Positions 1-8,710 of a stretch of 32,102 bases of DNA are shown here, in pieces (within the stretch, counting starts at the first letter, position 1; each line of letters starts with the position of its first letter). A program made the position numbers and the translations under genes. Location of the stretch: the NCBI RefSeq assembly GCF_001644195.2, contig NZ_LWBL02000053.1, forward strand, positions 1-32,102. The letters are read 5' to 3'. The stretch comes from Bacillus marinisedimentorum. GTDB taxonomy: Bacteria; Bacillota; Bacilli; Bacillales; Bacillaceae_O. Under the pieces are notes generated by a model that did no database searches, was not told where the DNA came from, and saw nothing but the letters and a program-made list of their open reading frames with translations.

Positions 1-390
1 CCAAGGGTGTTCCCCGGATGCCCTGCGGAAGGGAACGGCTAAGATTATGAAGATTTCCTTCTTGAACAATCCTGCCCTTTACTTGAAAAATATCATTCCC
101 GCAACATTTTCACATTTTCCAAATTGAATCGCAATTCCCTATTCCCTTCTGCTGCTGCAATTTCGCAGTAACATAGCCAACAAGCAATAATTTGATACTC
201 TAATTCACATGATGATAACCCCTATTATTTGATTATCTATGTAACAAGCTGTTTTTCAACCCCAATGAAAAAGCATACCAATTTTATGTTAATTGATATG
301 CTAATTCATCTGCTATTTTTAATAGTTCTCCTGTAAAAAGAACTGCCTGGCTTCAGCCGCTAGCTGCTCTTGTTTTTGGTCCCGCCAATT
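1..390. other. Intergenic region at window edge
   Basis: No convincing coding sequence is visible on either strand in these 390 bases. The stretch is AT-rich. The only structure I can support is the minus-strand terminator listed separately at 267-302, which belongs to the gene ending at 391. Confidence 0.6.
267..302 (-). terminator. Intrinsic terminator of the ATP-grasp/peptidase-like operon
   Basis: On the minus strand a 12-bp stem, AGCATATCAATT paired with AATTGGTATGCT (one G:U pair), encloses a 7-base loop and runs straight into TTTTT. It lies about 90 bases beyond the stop codon at 391. The stem is AT-rich, so its strength is uncertain, but stem plus U-run in the correct orientation make a terminator the simplest reading. 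Confidence 0.6.
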
Positions 391-2355
391 TTACGGAAGC
401 CACGTATATTCCTTCCCCCAGCTTCCCTTTGCAAGTTCCACAACCTGTTCCACAAGCTCGTCCTCCACCATGTAGCTTTCCCCCTGTTCGTAAGGGTTGT
501 AATGAAAAGCATAAAGGCGTGAAACAAACTCATGGAACGGAAGCGATGATTCGCCGATCTCTTCGCCGTTGCCCTGGACGCTCGGTTCAATGCCCTGGCC
601 CCAATTCTGGCCGCTGTCATTGTTCGGGTTATAGAAATAGAGCCGGTAGTCGCCTGCCGGGTCTTTCGCAACCCGCTGGATCGATACCGCATGCAGCCCG
701 AGCAGACCGCCGTGCACATTGGTGATGAAGATGCCGACCGGATTCGGGTAAATCAACTCGTGGCCTTCGTTGTATTCAGGATGATGAGTTGAATAAAACA
801 GTTTTACAAAACCAGGATAATCACTGACGGCATTTGTGAGCGGATCGAGAACACTGCTGAATCCCCTCGAAATAAAGTTGCCGTAGAATTCCGGGTTGAC
901 CCATTTATGGCCGTCTTCGCCCCTTAGCAGCGTTTTCTTCATCATTTCATTATAGATTCGGTCAAGGTGCGGAACGAGCACCAGCGAAACCGGATCGAGT
1001 TCCGTATGGAGATTCGGGGCGAGTCCGCCTTCGATCTTGCTCGAGTACAGCATCTCCCCTTCGAAGTTCATATCCACTTCATTATCACGGGCAGCCCGTG
1101 CGATCACTTCGAGCAGATAGCTCTGGCCGTGCTGCGCCCACAGGCTGATGCCGCGGGCCGACTGGCAGGTTGGGTTCAAGCCCTGTCCGACACCGAGCGG
1201 CTGCCCGAGCACACTGATGACACCCGAAACGAGTATCGCATTTGCTGTGATTCCCTCCCGTTTGTTGATCGTATTCAGAAGGACGCCGCGCACTTCCGGG
1301 TGAATATCCAATTCGATCAGGCGCCGCAGTCCCGGTATGACCGGCGGAGATGAGAGCACGCCCCTGTCAAGCATGCGTGCAAGCCCGTACACTGACTGCC
1401 GGGTCGGCGGATGGATCGCCACCTGGATAAGCTGGGTCACAAGATCAAAATGCTCATTGAAATTGGCCGTCCCTTTTTCAGAGAGGTCCAGCGCAAACGG
1501 TACAATATCTGGAACATTCCGGTTCAAATGGCGGATCAGCACAGCATGATGCGGTGCGACAAGGCCGGTGGCGTGCATAGACTCGGCAAAAGCAGCCGCC
1601 TCCTGCTTCAGCACATCCTCATCAGCATCCTTTATCGCAAGCCTGTAACCGCGCAAGTCCGGGTGCTTCTCACTTAACGGAGTCGGGTGTGTGAGTGCCG
1701 CGGCAAAGTGCTCGAACTTTTCCCTTGCCGGCCCGCTCACTTCTTCATCCATCAAGTTTTCCGCCGTCTTGATCATTTTCACGATTCGGTTCACCATGAT
1801 CGGCCGCTGTACCGTCAGCCGATCGATTTCATCAATGAGGTTTTCGGCGATTGCCCTGTAGGACAACTGCTTTCCGAGAAAATCAATGAGCCTGCGTGCC
1901 CTGTCGATATGCTCGCCGCTTTCCATCCTGCCTTCTTCCGTTTCTGGCGGGAACAGCAAATCAAGATTCAGGGCCATCACTTCGTTCAAAAAATCCTGTG
2001 CCTCCCCGCGGCTGATTTTATCATGTTCCACTGTTCCTTTTGCGATACTGAGCATCCGCAGTTCACTCATCAGCTCAACAATGGAGTTGACGCCTTTCAG
2101 CCGCAGTGAACCGCCGACAAACGGCGGCTGCAGTTTAGATGCATCTTCCCACGGGCCGCCCTTGAAAACGCCCGTTTCATCGTACTTGTGGGCATAGTCG
2201 AGCAGCACATCGAGGCCTTCGGGCTCAAGGGCGAGATCAATAGCCTGCTGAAAAACCTCAGTCTGGTACATGCTTTTGGCGAACGGTTTAGCAGAATCGA
2301 GCGCTTCAAGCGCCTGCTCGAATTTTTCCCGGACCTTTGTCAAATTGACTGTCAT
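391..2355 (-). CDS. Large protein of unknown family with papain-like Cys/His/Asn signature
   Basis: 654 residues with no recognised family. The ATG at 2355 is chosen because GGAGGG lies upstream at usable spacing; an in-frame TTG 24 bases earlier would put the ribosome site inside the gene. The N-terminal half is charged and apparently helical. The C-terminal half carries what looks like a cysteine peptidase or acyltransferase core: Cys397 in NPTCQSARGISLWAQ, His555 in GGLLGLHAVSIQRV, and Asn576 in LYFYNPNND. A nucleophilic Cys, a His that starts a strand, and an Asn or Asp ending the next strand is the order seen in papain-fold enzymes such as the YopT (C58) type. No signal peptide or membrane segment is seen, so it is probably cytoplasmic. 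It starts 24 bases after an ATP-grasp ligase stops, so the two are almost certainly co-transcribed. The catalytic assignment is inference from motif order only. Confidence 0.7.
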   Translation of the reverse strand: MTVNLTKVREKFEQALEALDSAKPFAKSMYQTEVFQQAIDLALEPEGLDVLLDYAHKYDETGVFKGGPWEDASKLQPPFVGGSLRLKGVNSIVELMSELRMLSIAKGTVEHDKISRGEAQDFLNEVMALNLDLLFPPETEEGRMESGEHIDRARRLIDFLGKQLSYRAIAENLIDEIDRLTVQRPIMVNRIVKMIKTAENLMDEEVSGPAREKFEHFAAALTHPTPLSEKHPDLRGYRLAIKDADEDVLKQEAAAFAESMHATGLVAPHHAVLIRHLNRNVPDIVPFALDLSEKGTANFNEHFDLVTQLIQVAIHPPTRQSVYGLARMLDRGVLSSPPVIPGLRRLIELDIHPEVRGVLLNTINKREGITANAILVSGVISVLGQPLGVGQGLNPTCQSARGISLWAQHGQSYLLEVIARAARDNEVDMNFEGEMLYSSKIEGGLAPNLHTELDPVSLVLVPHLDRIYNEMMKKTLLRGEDGHKWVNPEFYGNFISRGFSSVLDPLTNAVSDYPGFVKLFYSTHHPEYNEGHELIYPNPVGIFITNVHGGLLGLHAVSIQRVAKDPAGDYRLYFYNPNNDSGQNWGQGIEPSVQGNGEEIGESSLPFHEFVSRLYAFHYNPYEQGESYMVEDELVEQVVELAKGSWGKEYTWLP

Positions 2356-2379
2356 GTTGCCATTTCCCTCCTTCGCCAA

Positions 2380-3600
2380 TTATTTGTAAAAATCATATTG
2401 CTCGAAATCAAGCAGGAGTGACCGCATCCGCTCGCTGTCTTCCCCAAAGAAAAAGACCGTGCCGTAATGGTTCCCGAAGCCGACCCGTTCCGCGACCTTC
2501 GAAGTCGTCGGCATGAACAGGTCATGCTTCTCAAAATACGGATGGCTTTTCAGCTCATCCGGAACAGCCAGCTTTTCGACGACCTTGACTTGGGGATATA
2601 CCATTAGGCTGCCAGCAAACCCTTTTGCCGACTCCACTTCTTTTGGAAAAAACTCCAGCAATTCTTCCTCAGTCGTATCAGGGTCGCTGCACAGGATTTG
2701 GGCCTCATATGCACTGAAGCCGTAAGCCCGCTCAATCAAGTCGAAAATATGGCCGCCGGGGATCCGGGCTGCCACTTCGCCGAAGTGCAGTGTGCCGTCA
2801 GATGTGATGAACCATTCAGGATGAATGACGCCGTATTCGATTTCAAAGGAAGCGACGAGTTTTTCGATCTCCTTTTTAATGACCGGCCGCCACTCTTCAA
2901 GGGAGGGAGAAGCCGGCACGAAATTGGAATGTCCGAGATGGACATACTCGGTTATGTTTAAAAAATAAACTTTTCCTTTATGAATAAACACTTCACATGA
3001 GAATTCCTGGCCGTCCAGATGACTTTCCATCAGGCACGGGAAATCATCATCAGTCATGGCATCGATATCCTGCGGCGTCTGGATGACGCGATGCCCGACA
3101 GTTCCGGCTTTATTCAGCGGCTTGACGTGGATCGGGTCCTCCGCCTCGCCTTCAATTTTCAGCATGGCCTCATTCACCCGTTTCAGGAACCGGTGAATGT
3201 CCTCCCGGTAATGGGCTTCTTCAAACACACCGACTTTGATGCCGGCCATCTGCGCTTTTCTCTTCATCAACCCCTTGTCGCGCATCAAAAGCGCCCTGTT
3301 GAACACCCGCGGGTCTTCACGGAATCGCGCATTAAGCGCACCGGCCCATTCCACTGTTTCTTCGTATAACGGCACAGCCAGCTTTACGCCCATTTCATTG
3401 AGCTGCTCAAACAGCTCTATCGATTTTTCGTTCAGCCTCTCAAACTGCCACGGCACGAACTCGATTTCATTTTCGTCAGCGAACGTCTGAAACTCCGGCG
3501 GACCTACGACGACATAAGGACGTTTCATTTTGTCTATTGCTTCGATGGCCTGCAGGCTCCATCCAAGCAGTGCGGTTTTACTATTCATCTTTTCTTCCAT
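2380..3600 (-). CDS. ATP-grasp domain ligase
   Basis: 406 residues. The ATG at 3600 follows GAGGAGGT with about 6-base spacing. The N-terminal pre-ATP-grasp part (residues 1-110) is followed by an ATP-grasp fold: HVKPLNKAGTVGHRV (about 158-172), the hinge-type strand CLMESHLDGQEFSCEVF (about 189-205), and the metal and phosphate site HPEWF (260-264) with GEVAARIPGGH (274-284). These are the hallmarks of the carboxylate-amine ligase branch that includes L-amino acid ligases (BacD type) and carnosine synthase. Such enzymes activate a carboxylate as acyl phosphate and join it to an amine. The substrate cannot be read from sequence. It is first in a two-gene operon with the papain-like protein downstream, suggesting one enzyme makes an amide bond and the other cuts or transfers one. 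Confidence 0.85.
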   Translation of the reverse strand: MEEKMNSKTALLGWSLQAIEAIDKMKRPYVVVGPPEFQTFADENEIEFVPWQFERLNEKSIELFEQLNEMGVKLAVPLYEETVEWAGALNARFREDPRVFNRALLMRDKGLMKRKAQMAGIKVGVFEEAHYREDIHRFLKRVNEAMLKIEGEAEDPIHVKPLNKAGTVGHRVIQTPQDIDAMTDDDFPCLMESHLDGQEFSCEVFIHKGKVYFLNITEYVHLGHSNFVPASPSLEEWRPVIKKEIEKLVASFEIEYGVIHPEWFITSDGTLHFGEVAARIPGGHIFDLIERAYGFSAYEAQILCSDPDTTEEELLEFFPKEVESAKGFAGSLMVYPQVKVVEKLAVPDELKSHPYFEKHDLFMPTTSKVAERVGFGNHYGTVFFFGEDSERMRSLLLDFEQYDFYK

Positions 3601-3644
3601 ATTGGACCTCCTCTAGGATAATATGACAGAAAACTCTTACATCT

Positions 3645-3672
3645 TTTAAATTCCCTTTTACCTTCGTGTAAA
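3645..3672 (-). promoter_or_regulatory. Possible sigma-A promoter of the ATP-grasp operon
   Basis: On the minus strand TTTACA (3667-3672) and TTTAAA (3645-3650) are separated by 16 bases, about 45 bases upstream of the ATP-grasp start. Both hexamers deviate from consensus, so this is tentative. Confidence 0.3.
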
Positions 3673-3776
3673 CCTCTTTTTATCCGACAAAAAAACCCCG
3701 TACCAAAAATTACCGTCCCATTGTATACTTGCCATGGCAATTTGTCAGATTACTATTCAAAAGGAGCGATACTGGG

Positions 3777-4328
3777 ATGAACTGGTATGAAAAACTGACA
3801 AGCTACTTCCCTGATGAAGAAATGAAAACCAAAGATCACATGGACATTCTGTTTACCGAACAACCCGGATACAAAAAGGATGAAAGCGACAATCACCTCT
3901 TAATCTATCTGGAAAAAGCCGATTTCCTCTTTATCGACTACATAATCATCACAGGAAAAAAGAGAGGCGCCGGCATCGGTTCCAGCCTGATCCGCACTCT
4001 TAAACAAAAAGAAAAGCCGATCATCCTTGAAGTCGACCCGCCCGATCCTTCCGACCCTGATACAATTAACCGAATCCGTTTTTATAACCGCCATGACTTC
4101 TCACACGCCCGCTCAATCGACTACCGCCGCCGCCATCCGATCACAAACAAGCCGAACATCATGGACGTGCTCTGCTGGTCCCCATCCGATGTAAGTGACC
4201 AGTGGATCTATACGAAAATGGGCCTCATTTATGAACAGGTACATGCCTACAGAGCTGAGGAAATTTACGGCGTGCCTGTCCAGCGGACATATGAGGTTTT
4301 GTCGTTTAACTATGCAGGTGTCCGGTAG
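3777..4328 (+). CDS. GNAT family N-acetyltransferase
   Basis: 183 residues. The ATG at 3777 is chosen because AAGGAG lies about 10 bases upstream; an earlier in-frame start would overlap that site. The acetyl-CoA pyrophosphate loop is KKRGAGIGSSL (about 61-71, RxxGxG type). It is followed by the helix-strand pattern ILEVDPPDP and NRIRFYNRHDF, typical of the GNAT C-terminal half where the relative-position residue and Tyr lie. The substrate is unknown. The gene stands alone, divergent from the ATP-grasp operon and convergent with the nos cluster. The shared 3' space is filled exactly by a repeat element with a GC-rich hairpin, which probably ends transcription from both sides. Confidence 0.85.
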   Translation: MNWYEKLTSYFPDEEMKTKDHMDILFTEQPGYKKDESDNHLLIYLEKADFLFIDYIIITGKKRGAGIGSSLIRTLKQKEKPIILEVDPPDPSDPDTINRIRFYNRHDFSHARSIDYRRRHPITNKPNIMDVLCWSPSDVSDQWIYTKMGLIYEQVHAYRAEEIYGVPVQRTYEVLSFNYAGVR

Positions 4329-4422
4329 GTGACAGGCACCTGTCGATTTTTGTCAATACAAAAAGCCCGGCCAGGCCGGGCTTTTTGTGTTGTTCGACAA
4401 ATATCGGGGAGTGACAGGCACC
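4329..4422. repeat. Terminator-bearing interspersed repeat, copy 1
   Basis: A 94-bp element bounded by direct GTGACAGGCACC at both ends (4329-4340 and 4411-4422). Inside lie TGTCGA (4341) and its inverse TCGACA (4394), and a central GCCCGG/CCGGGC hairpin flanked by A5 and T5. It begins on the base after the GNAT stop codon and ends 3 bases before the stop codon of the convergent lipoprotein gene. It closely matches copy 2 at 11396-11491. Confidence 0.85.
4358..4387. terminator. Bidirectional terminator inside repeat copy 1
   Basis: ACAAAAAGCCCGG and CCGGGCTTTTTGT flank a 5-base loop. The A-run and T-run give a U-tract on either strand, so it can end the GNAT transcript and the nos operon transcript that meet here. 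Confidence 0.8.
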
Positions 4423-4425
4423 GCG

Positions 4426-5361
4426 TTATGGCTGCAGATTAATATCTAGCGTTCCCATCTGCGATACAAGCAGCTCCTCATATTTTTTCTGGGCGAGGAC
4501 GTTCACTTCTTTTGTATCAGATTCAGGGTTTTCTTCTTTTACACGGTCGATCATGTCCTTCTGCACTTTTTGAGTGAGAACGATCATGCCGTACTGGCTT
4601 TTCTGTTTATTCCAGAACGCTTCTTCCCCGTATTCCTTTACAAGCGCCATTGCTGCCGGTGAAGCACTGTATTGCTGGCGTGCTTTTTGAAGTTCAGCGG
4701 CAATTTCGTCATTTGATGCGGTGTGACCCTTCTCCTCGGCAAGGAGGCTTGCCGCCCGCAGGCGGATGATCTGTGAAAGCAGGGTGTTCCTGTCAGTTGT
4801 CGCCTGCTCCTGGGCATCCCAATAGGCAAGCGCCTGCTCAAGTTCTTCTCCCTCGTATTTCTTCTCATCAGACTCTTTATACATTTCGATTTGTATTTTG
4901 TTGATCAATTCGTAAAAAGCGAGATCTTCCTGTGTAATTTCAAATCCATTAACCGTTGCGATGGCACCTGTCTGATCGGCGGAGGCTGTGCCAGCTTTTT
5001 TTCCTGCTTCGGCCACTTCAAATGTGACAAGCTGTTCGGCTTGTTCCCCGTCATTTTCCAGTGTCAGGTCAGCCTGCCATTCGCCGCCCATCGGCAGTTC
5101 GACTGAACTGGCATACGTTCCGGCGGACTGCTCCTTGAATTCCACCTCTATTGTTCCGTGGTCCATCTTGGCCATTTCGAGAACGCCGCTCACATCCAGC
5201 CCTTCAGCCGGTCCTTTTTCATCATTAATGGCTAAAACGATTTCTGTCGCTTCACCCTGAACATAACCTGATGTCTCTTTTACGTCTGCCTGCAAGCTTG
5301 TTTCTGCTCCGCATGCTGTAAGCATAATCAGCGCCAGTAAGGCAATCATTAGTTTTTTCAT
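4426..5361 (-). CDS. Lipoprotein with YtkA-like and SurA-like domains, last gene of the nos operon
   Basis: 311 residues. The ATG at 5361 overlaps the nosF stop (TAATG). The signal peptide MKKLMIALLALIMLTAC has a clear lipobox LTAC with Cys17 as the lipidation site, so it sits on the outer face of the membrane. Residues about 25-115 resemble the YtkA/FixH-like beta-sandwich: MAKMDHG at 63-69, a GTY turn, and ELPMGGEW near 89-96. Residues about 133-280 resemble the helical N-terminal domain of SurA-type foldases (AIATVNGFEITQEDLAFYELINK), but no rotamase domain follows. YtkA-like proteins are often linked to copper or cytochrome oxidase assembly, and the Met/Asp/His cluster could bind copper. 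Translational coupling to nosF points to a role in maturing NosZ, perhaps replacing NosL, which is not present in this cluster. The function is inferred. Confidence 0.8.
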   Translation of the reverse strand: MKKLMIALLALIMLTACGAETSLQADVKETSGYVQGEATEIVLAINDEKGPAEGLDVSGVLEMAKMDHGTIEVEFKEQSAGTYASSVELPMGGEWQADLTLENDGEQAEQLVTFEVAEAGKKAGTASADQTGAIATVNGFEITQEDLAFYELINKIQIEMYKESDEKKYEGEELEQALAYWDAQEQATTDRNTLLSQIIRLRAASLLAEEKGHTASNDEIAAELQKARQQYSASPAAMALVKEYGEEAFWNKQKSQYGMIVLTQKVQKDMIDRVKEENPESDTKEVNVLAQKKYEELLVSQMGTLDINLQP

Positions 5362-6029
5362 TAGTATTCTCCCCCTGCTGTCAGCTTTTCCTGGAACTCG
5401 CCAACGGAGTATTTCGTCATTTTTCCATTTTCCAAAAAGGCGACATGCGTACAAATTTGCTTGATTTCATCCATGTGGTGGGATGACAGCAAAATGGTTT
5501 TATCCTCAAGTCCTTTCAGAATGCGAAGGATTTCCTGCCTTCCCATCGGATCGAGGCCGCTTGTCGGCTCATCCAAAATTAAAATTTCCGTGTCATAATA
5601 AAGCATGATGCCAAGCCCGAGGCGCTGCAGCATCCCCTTCGAGTATTCCTTTACCTGGACATCCTTTGCATCTTCCAGGTCCACCTGTTTCAGTTTTTCC
5701 GCAATTGCCGCCTCATCAGGGTTCTTCGAGTCAAGCGATGCAAAGAAACGCATATTTTCCTCCCCGGTCAGATGGGGATACAGATGAAACTTTTCCGGCA
5801 AGTACGCAACACTTTTCTTCCAGCCCTTTTGCTTCAATGGAGTGCCGTTCAACACCACATCCCCCTGTTTGATTGGCAAAATGCCGAGAATGGAATGAAT
5901 CAGCGTCGATTTTCCGGCTCCGTTCCGGCCGACAAGTGCGCATAGTTCATTTTTTCCAACATGAAGATCGATACTGTCGAGCACCTGCTTCTTTTTGTAT
6001 GATTGTGAGAGCCCGTGGATTTCAATCAT
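5361..6029 (-). CDS. NosF, ABC transporter ATP-binding protein of nitrous oxide reductase maturation
   Basis: 222 residues, one cytoplasmic ABC ATPase domain. Walker A is GRNGAGKST (about 34-42), the signature is YSKGMLQRLGLG, Walker B is ILILDEPTSGLDP, and the switch His lies in LLSSHHMDE. The start ATG overlaps the nosY stop (ATGA) and follows AAGGAGGGG. NosF pairs with the membrane protein NosY and the beta-helix protein NosD to form the NosDFY machine that assembles the copper-sulfide CuZ centre of NosZ. Gene order NosD-NosY-NosF, with every junction overlapping, supports one complex made in fixed proportion. Confidence 0.93.
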   Translation of the reverse strand: MIEIHGLSQSYKKKQVLDSIDLHVGKNELCALVGRNGAGKSTLIHSILGILPIKQGDVVLNGTPLKQKGWKKSVAYLPEKFHLYPHLTGEENMRFFASLDSKNPDEAAIAEKLKQVDLEDAKDVQVKEYSKGMLQRLGLGIMLYYDTEILILDEPTSGLDPMGRQEILRILKGLEDKTILLSSHHMDEIKQICTHVAFLENGKMTKYSVGEFQEKLTAGGEY

Positions 6030-6826
6030 GCCCGTTCCCCTCCTTTGTTCAACCTGACTGCAAGTTCGAAGGACAGCGCCGACCAGATGACAGCATTGAC
6101 TGCCAGGAAGACGGCAGGATGCACAAACACCATTTTGTCCATCAATCTTGACAAGTGGTCAATCGACAGCACGCCGAGCGCCGTATCCAGGTAAAAGGAC
6201 AGGGCATGGAGCGGGTCGATAAAGTAAAAGACGGAAAAGATCTGGATGTTGTCATACGATACCGCCGGCAGGGCATACATGAAACCGATATCGGTCAGGA
6301 ACAAAAAGAAGAACCATGTGAAAATATTAGCTCCGACCAGCTGCATCCTCGTTGTGCAAATGCTTCCGAGAAAGATGCCGATCTGATTAAAGATGATCAA
6401 AAAGGCTGCAATCGTAATCAAGAAGGCCAAAAAGTGCTTCATATCAAACAGGAAGAACAGCTTCATCGGCAGTGCCATAATAAGCGTGCCGGCTATGAAA
6501 ACAGACAGAGTGACGGCATGAACTGCCAGACTTTTCTTCAATAAAAAACTCCGCTTCGATTCCCGTTTCGTTGTCAGCATCATGTATGTCTTCAGTTCCT
6601 TCTCCTGTATGACCGCGAAGGATGAAATGAACAAGCCGAGAATCGGAATCAAGTATACGTTCATTTCATGAAGCGAGAGCAAAAGGGCTGTGAACCCCTG
6701 TTCAACCGGCAGGCTGCGCGCTTCGAGCATGAGGATGGCATTAATGAGGAATACCATGCCGGCCGCAAGCCAAAGCCCTTTGCTCCGTGTTTGTTCTTTC
6801 CATTCTTTCCAGATGTACATACTCAT
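6026..6826 (-). CDS. NosY, ABC transporter permease for NosZ maturation
   Basis: 266 residues with about six hydrophobic segments and charged cytoplasmic ends; an ABC-2 type permease. I choose ATG 6826, which overlaps the nosD stop as ATGA and follows AAGGTGG; an in-frame GTG three codons earlier would lie on the ribosome site. The N-terminal MSMYIWKEWKEQTRSKG precedes the first membrane helix, as in other NosY proteins. It should form the membrane channel or anchor between NosF inside and NosD outside. Its stop overlaps the nosF start. Confidence 0.9.
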   Translation of the reverse strand: MSMYIWKEWKEQTRSKGLWLAAGMVFLINAILMLEARSLPVEQGFTALLLSLHEMNVYLIPILGLFISSFAVIQEKELKTYMMLTTKRESKRSFLLKKSLAVHAVTLSVFIAGTLIMALPMKLFFLFDMKHFLAFLITIAAFLIIFNQIGIFLGSICTTRMQLVGANIFTWFFFLFLTDIGFMYALPAVSYDNIQIFSVFYFIDPLHALSFYLDTALGVLSIDHLSRLMDKMVFVHPAVFLAVNAVIWSALSFELAVRLNKGGERA

Positions 6827-8124
6827 TTTTTCCACCTTCTATACCAGAAAAGTAACAGCGCACCGGTCAATACCCCGGCGGTGTTCCATGCAAATAACCC
6901 TTTTCCTTCTCTGTGGATAAGCGGATGCTCATCAACGACCATCACTTTTTGCTTGCTGACGATTTCGTTCATTTTTTCAAAAACGCCGATTGCCGGGCTT
7001 TTCAAAAACAGATAGGCCAATTCGTTTTCTTCAATCAATTGATAAATGGCAGATTTATATTCGATAGGGCGGTCTCCGACTCCGTCTTGATTCAAATCAA
7101 ACAGGCGCTGGTTTCCCCAATAATTTCCTTCCCCATTGTCACTCCACTTGTTGGAGGCATCCCCTCCGAGCGTGATGACTTCGGCAGTATTGCCGGTAAA
7201 GCGGTTTTTCGTGAAAACCTGATCTCTTGAACTGGACCACAGTTCAATTCCAATCTGGTTTTGAAAAATTTTATTATCTGAGATTCGATTATTCGTGGAC
7301 TGATCGATGAACAGTCCGCGCTGGTTTTGAAAAAAAGTATTGTCGTTCACGATGTTCCGGTTGCTTGATTGCAGGAGCAGTCCGAATGAACGGGTCCCCT
7401 GATTCAAGGAAAATTCATTTTCCCTTAATTCGATTCGATCGGAGTGCATCACGGCCGCTCCGCCAATATTGTATGTGAAGATGTTTTCAAGAAACGTATT
7501 GTCGTTGGAATACATGTAATGGAGGCCGTAACGGGTATGGCTGATCCGGTTTTTAACCACTTCATTGTCATTGGAGTAATCGAAAAAGATGCCGTCCCTG
7601 GTGCCTTCGATTTCGTTATCTATCAGTTTGTTAGCGTTAGAATAATAAAGATGGATGCCGTTTCCCTGTCCTGCGACTTCGCCGTTTTTCATGCCGGTGA
7701 CCCGGACATTCTCAATCTTGTTGTCATGCGACTGGCTCAAATAGACGCCGTGAAAAGAATCCGTGATCGTGATATCTTTAACCGTATTGCCGTTTGACTT
7801 CAATTTGATAGCAGCATACTCCTCACCGGAATTGCGGTCAAAGCCGGTCTCTTTGATTTGAAGCTGCTGGAGCACCGTGCCATCCGCCTCAACAGCGAGC
7901 ACATTGCCTGCTTCGCTGCCGCGGATGACGGTTCCTTTTTTCCCTTTGATTGTAATCGGACGGGAAATGATGACATTGCCGGCATATTCTTTTGCATCAA
8001 GGAGCAGTACTTCTCCTGCCGATGTTTCATCTATCAATTGCTGCAAGTCAGCTTCAGCATTTGCTGCCGTTCCAAACCCGAAGGCGGCCAGCAGAACGAT
8101 CATGGCAGAGATAAGTTTTTTCAT
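6823..8124 (-). CDS. NosD, beta-helix copper-site maturation protein
   Basis: 433 residues. A Sec signal peptide of about 22 residues is followed by a long right-handed parallel beta-helix (about 35-340) built of repeated N-x-I/F-x-x-N turns such as NTVKDITITDSFHGVYLSQSH and GLHYMYSNDNTFLEN, matching the NosD/CASH repeat. A C-terminal membrane helix (about 408-428) ends in YRRWKK, which anchors it outside the cell. NosD is the extracytoplasmic part of NosDFY and delivers sulfur or copper equivalents for CuZ assembly. The start overlaps the stop of the upstream membrane protein gene (ATGA). Confidence 0.93.
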   Translation of the reverse strand: MKKLISAMIVLLAAFGFGTAANAEADLQQLIDETSAGEVLLLDAKEYAGNVIISRPITIKGKKGTVIRGSEAGNVLAVEADGTVLQQLQIKETGFDRNSGEEYAAIKLKSNGNTVKDITITDSFHGVYLSQSHDNKIENVRVTGMKNGEVAGQGNGIHLYYSNANKLIDNEIEGTRDGIFFDYSNDNEVVKNRISHTRYGLHYMYSNDNTFLENIFTYNIGGAAVMHSDRIELRENEFSLNQGTRSFGLLLQSSNRNIVNDNTFFQNQRGLFIDQSTNNRISDNKIFQNQIGIELWSSSRDQVFTKNRFTGNTAEVITLGGDASNKWSDNGEGNYWGNQRLFDLNQDGVGDRPIEYKSAIYQLIEENELAYLFLKSPAIGVFEKMNEIVSKQKVMVVDEHPLIHREGKGLFAWNTAGVLTGALLLFWYRRWKK

Positions 8125-8687
8125 GCCTGACCACGATCCTTCCAGAGCGGAAACAGCAGCAGTAAAAATGCCGCGCCAAGAATGAACGAACCCGTTGTAA
8201 AATAGCTGTGTGTAACAAAATTGGCAAGTACGTTTTCGCCAAGGATCGGCGGCACAAACGGTTCAATGGTAATCGGCGCTTTCGGATCGAGATCGGTGCC
8301 GAAATCTTTCAGCCACCGGTGGATGTCATAGATTCCTATCACTCCACCGACTGCGAACAGCCCGATGATGCCGTACAGGAATTTTTTATTGCGGATGATT
8401 GCAGCTGCTAAAATTAAGCTAGCCATTCCATAAATGATATAAGGAAGATACTGCAGTTCCGGAAAACTTTCTTCGCTGAATTCTTTCATGCCGATATAAT
8501 GATTGAGCCCGTTGATGATATCAATCTGGCCTTCCATTTTATCCGGATAGACGATGATATCAAGTCCTTCCGGATACTGCGGAGCTATGAATTCCATGCC
8601 CCACCACGGGAACTGGATGGATAGCGCCAGCAGAACCGCTGCTCCGGCTAATACAATGGCTGATGGAATGGAAAGGTTTCGTTTCAT
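8121..8687 (-). CDS. NosB-like four-helix membrane protein
   Basis: 188 residues. The ATG at 8687 follows AGGGGTG at 7-base spacing. Four hydrophobic segments are visible at about 8-25, 80-97, 105-120 and 158-175. The outer loop after the first helix holds WWGMEFIAPQYPEGL and later NHYIGM, which look like conserved motifs. Clade II nos clusters usually have a small hydrophobic protein, NosB, between nosZ and nosD. This gene has that position and topology, but I assign it by context rather than firm sequence recognition. It follows nosZ across a hairpin and overlaps nosD. Confidence 0.65.
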   Translation of the reverse strand: MKRNLSIPSAIVLAGAAVLLALSIQFPWWGMEFIAPQYPEGLDIIVYPDKMEGQIDIINGLNHYIGMKEFSEESFPELQYLPYIIYGMASLILAAAIIRNKKFLYGIIGLFAVGGVIGIYDIHRWLKDFGTDLDPKAPITIEPFVPPILGENVLANFVTHSYFTTGSFILGAAFLLLLFPLWKDRGQA

Positions 8688-8710
8688 CAAAATCACCCCT
8701 TTTTCACACT

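Noticed and set aside
3729-3776. Upstream start for the GNAT acetyltransferase
   Set aside because: The AAGGAG site lies after it, so the start at 3777 is preferred.
4426-5361. Lipoprotein as NosL
   Set aside because: Its length and two-domain layout differ from NosL, and the typical NosL Cys-Met copper motif is not present.
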